From Prosopocoilus inquinatus (lineage: Eukaryota; Arthropoda; Insecta; Coleoptera; Lucanidae): DNA of 64,000 nucleotides. Location: assembly GCA_036172665.1 (NCBI GenBank), contig CM069873.1, positions 41,200,001-41,264,000 of the forward strand, written 5' to 3'. A program made the translations under genes and the position numbers. Each line of letters opens with the position of its first letter. Position 1 is the stretch's first letter. The notes under the pieces are model-generated. The model saw only the letters and a list, made by a program, of their open reading frames with translations. It was not told where the DNA came from and did not search any database. Shown here in pieces: positions 61,249-64,000 of this stretch.

Positions 61249-64000
61249 TAACATAGTAGATAAGTAAGGATCGATTAGATACAGCACAGGAACAACACTA
61301 ATGCGTGTTATTTCGTTTAAAACTATTTCCAGCTCCTGCTGCGTCCAAAAACTTCGTATCTCACATCAGAGTTACTAGAGTCCATCGAAACGTCAAATAA
61401 CATGATAGATGAGTAAGGATCGATTAGATACATCACAGGAACAACGCTAATACGTGTTGTTTCGTTTAAAACTATTTCCAGCTTCTGCTGCGTCCGAAAA
61501 TTTCGTATCTCACATTAGAGTTATTGGAGTCCATCGAAACGTCAAATAACATAGTAGCTAAATAAGGATCGATTAGATACATCACAGGAACAACGCTAAT
61601 ACGTGTTGTTTCGTTTAAAACTATTTCCAGCTCCTGATGCGTCCAAAAACTTCGTATCTCACATCAGAGTTACTGGAGTCCATCGAAACGTCAAATAACA
61701 TAGTAGATAAGTAAGGATCGATTAGATACATCACAGGAACAACGCTAATACGTGTTGTTTCGTTCAAAACTATTTCCAGCTTCTGCTGCGTCCGAAAACT
61801 TTGTATCTCACATCAGAGTTACTGGAGACCATCCAAACGTCAAATAACATGATAGATAAGTAAGGATCGATTAGATACATCACAGGAACAACGCTAACAC
61901 GTGTTGTTTCCTTCAAAACTATTTCCAGCTTCTGCTGCGTCCGAAAATTTCGTATCTCACATTAGAGATACTGGAGTCCATCGAAACGTCAAATAACATA
62001 GTAGCTTAGTAAGGGTCGATTAGATACATCACAGGAACAACACTAATGCGTGCTGTTTCGTTTAAAACTATTTCCAGCTCCTGCTGCGTCCAAAAACTTC
62101 GTATCTCACGTCAGAGTTACTAGAGTCCATCGAAACGTCAAATAACATGATAGATGAGTAAGGATCGATTAGATACATCACAGGAACAACGCTAATACGT
62201 GTTGTTTCGTTCAAAACTATTTCCAGCTTCTGCTGCGTCCGAGAACTTTTTATCTCACATCAGAGTTACTGGAGTGCATCCAAACGTCTAATAACATGAT
62301 AGATGAGTAAGGATCGATTAGATACATCACAGGAACAACGCTAATGCGTGTTGTTTCATTTAAAACTATTTCCAGCTTCTGCTGCGTCCGAAAATTTCGT
62401 ATCTCACATCAGAGTTACTGGAGTCCATCGAAACGTCAAATAACATAGTAGATAAGTAAGGATCGATTAGATACATCACAGGAACAACGCTAATACGTGT
62501 TGTTTCGTTCAAAACTATTTCCAGCTTCTGCTGCGTCCGAGAACATTTTATCTCACATCAGAGTTACTGGAATCCATTCAAACGTCAAATAACATGATAG
62601 ATGAGTAAGGATCGATTAGATACATCACAGGAACAACGCTAATGCGTGTTGTTTCGTTTAAAACTATTTCTAGCTTCAGCTGCGCCCGAGAACTTCGTAT
62701 CTCACATCAAAGTTACTGGAGTCCATCGAAACGCCAAATAACATGATAAATGAGTAAGGATCGATTAGATACATCACAGGAACAACGCTAATACGTGTTG
62801 TTTCGTTCAAAACTATTTCCAGCTTCTGCTGCGTCCGAGAACATTTTATCTCACATCAGAGTTACTGGAGTCCATTCAAACGTCAAATAACATGATAGAT
62901 GAGTAAGGATCGATTAGATACATCACAGGAACAACGCTAATGCGTGTTGTTTCGTTTAAAACTATTTCCAGCTTCTGCTGCGTCCGAAAATTTCGTATCT
63001 CACATTAAAGTTACTGGAGTCCATCGAAACGTCAAATAACATAGTAGCTAAGTAAGGATCGATTAGATACATCACAGGAACAACGCTAATACGTGCTGTT
63101 TCATTTAAAACTATTTCCAGCTTCAACTGCGTCCGAGAACTTCGTATCTCACATCAAAGTTACTGGAGTTCATCGAAACGCCAAATAACATGATAGATGA
63201 GTAAGGATCGATTAGATACATCACAGAAACAACGCTAATGCGTGTTGTTTCATTTAAAACTATTTCCAGCTTCAGCTGGGTCCGAGAACTTCGTATCTCA
63301 CTTCAGAGTTGCTGGAGCCCATCCAAACGTCAAATAACATGACAGATGAGTAAGGATCGATTACATTTATCACAGGAACTACGATAATACGTGTTGTTTC
63401 GTTTAAAACTATTTCCAGTTTCTGCTGCGTCCGAAAACGTCGTATCTCACATCAGAATTACTGGAGTCCATCGAAACGTCAAATAACATGATAGATAAGT
63501 AAGGATCGATTAGATACAGCACAGGAACAACACTAATGCGTGTTGTTTCGTTTAAAACTATTTCCAGCTCCTGCTGCGTCCAAAACCTTCGTATCTCACA
63601 TCAGAGTTACTAGAGTCCATCGAAACGTCAAATAACATGATAGATGAGTAAGGATCGATTAGATACATCACAGGAACAACGCTAATACGTGTTGTTTCGT
63701 TTAAAACTATTTCCAGCTTCGGCTGCGTCCGAAAATTTCGTATCTCACATTAGAGTTATTGGAGTCCATCGAAACGTCAAATAACATAGAAGCTAAATAA
63801 GGATCGATTAGATACATCACAGGAACAACGCTAATACGTGTTGTTTCGTTCAAAACTATTTCCAGCTTCTGCTGCGTCCGAAAACTTTGTATCTCACATC
63901 AGAGTTACTGGAGTCCATCGAAACGCCAAATAACATGATAGATGAGTAAGGATCGATTAGATACATCACAGGAACAACGCTAATGCGTGTTGTTTCGTTT

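Larger units (their letters stand above)
1..64000. repeat. 149-bp satellite DNA array, about 430 monomers, fills the window
   Basis: A 149-bp unit repeats head to tail from the first to the last base, always in the same orientation. In the phase used here each unit begins TAACATGATAG (or TAACATAGTAG) and ends with CAAA. Landmarks in order are GGATCGATTA at about 20-29, CACAGGAACAAC at 37-48, TTTCGTT at 63-69, AAAACTATTTCCAGCT at 71-86 and TCTCACATCAGAG at 111-123. G+C counted on the first monomer is 59/149. Monomers differ by recurrent substitutions at a limited set of sites, and the same combinations recur, which defines higher-order structure. No transposon, gene or unique spacer interrupts the array. 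This is seen directly; that it is heterochromatic or centromeric satellite of a eukaryote, perhaps an insect, is inference. I do not recognise the family. Confidence 0.98.
52917..64000. repeat. 12,520-bp tandem duplication, copy 2 (cut by window end)
   Basis: Follows 40,397-51,63x through to the window edge. Two length changes separate the copies. One M11-like monomer (149 bp) is missing near 59,935, so the offset drops to 12,371; then a 2-bp loss at about 61,213 brings it to 12,369. The AACACGTGTT, 596-bp repeat and TACGAT markers are all retained. About 1.3 kb of the copy lies beyond the window. Confidence 0.85.

Noticed and set aside
61090..61287. 65-codon minus-strand open frame
   Set aside because: It is explained by the 2-bp deletion that makes one monomer 147 bp and keeps the frame open.
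1..64000. CRISPR array
   Set aside because: Repeats are 149 bp and contiguous, with no unique spacers, no short palindromic repeats and no cas genes.
1..64000. Tandem rRNA, tRNA or snRNA genes, or a histone-type gene cluster
   Set aside because: A 149-bp unit is too short for rRNA or histone units. I see no tRNA cloverleaf, A/B-box pair or Pol III T-run in the monomer.
1..64000. Tandem-repeat protein gene with 149-bp coding repeats
   Set aside because: The period is not a multiple of three and every frame has stops in each two consecutive monomers, so the array cannot encode a long repeat protein.
1..64000. Naming the satellite family or species
   Set aside because: I do not recognise the monomer with certainty, and no database search was possible. 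A name would be a guess.

Overview
The whole 64-kb window is one uninterrupted satellite DNA array. It is a head-to-tail, single-orientation series of a 149-bp monomer of about 40% G+C. Monomer 1 starts at base 1 (in the arbitrary phase used here, starting at TAACAT), and the window ends 70 bp into monomer 430. The count closes exactly: 429 x 149 + 70 = 63,991, and the remaining 9 bases are the net of five length changes I located (a 1-bp loss near 15,543, a 4-bp gain in three monomers at 33.8, 41.1 and 53.6 kb, and a 2-bp loss near 61,213). I found no gene, RNA gene, transposon, CRISPR array, origin or unique sequence. The short open frames (up to 99 codons) are products of the repeat, not genes.

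Organism: this is eukaryotic nuclear satellite, the kind found in centromeric or pericentromeric heterochromatin. CpG dinucleotides are plentiful in the monomer (about seven per unit), which fits a genome with little CpG methylation such as many insects. That is only an inference, and I do not recognise the family by name.

Layout. (1) 1-15.6 kb: a higher-order repeat (HOR) of 14 monomers (2086 bp), called M1-M14 here. Its full copies alternate between two versions, A and B, so the true unit may be 28 monomers (4172 bp). After 6.26 kb the copies are shortened to 6-13 monomers by deletions that leave hybrid monomers, and a 9-monomer (1341-bp) block is tandemly duplicated. (2) 15.6-17.8 kb: a mosaic transition. 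(3) 17.8-25.7 kb: new combinations of variants amplified as a 12-monomer (1788-bp) tandem duplication overlapping a 20-monomer (2980-bp) one. (4) 25.7-40.4 kb: mosaic blocks with two separate 7-monomer (1043-bp) duplications and a 4.1-kb segment repeated 7305 bp downstream. (5) 40.4-64 kb: a tandem duplication with a 12,520-bp period, holding three-fold 596-bp repeats and a large complex unit of 24-31 monomers.

There is no gene network to describe. The interest lies in the array's history and in possible chromatin functions: a nucleosome-sized unit with almost no tolerated indels, a partial CENP-B-box-like motif present in intact and TTCA versions, and nested amplification at scales from 298 bp to 12.5 kb. 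All coordinates of duplications come from reading variant positions by eye; edges are accurate to within the run of identical sequence around each junction. Because the largest duplicated blocks are nearly identical, assembly error remains possible for them.
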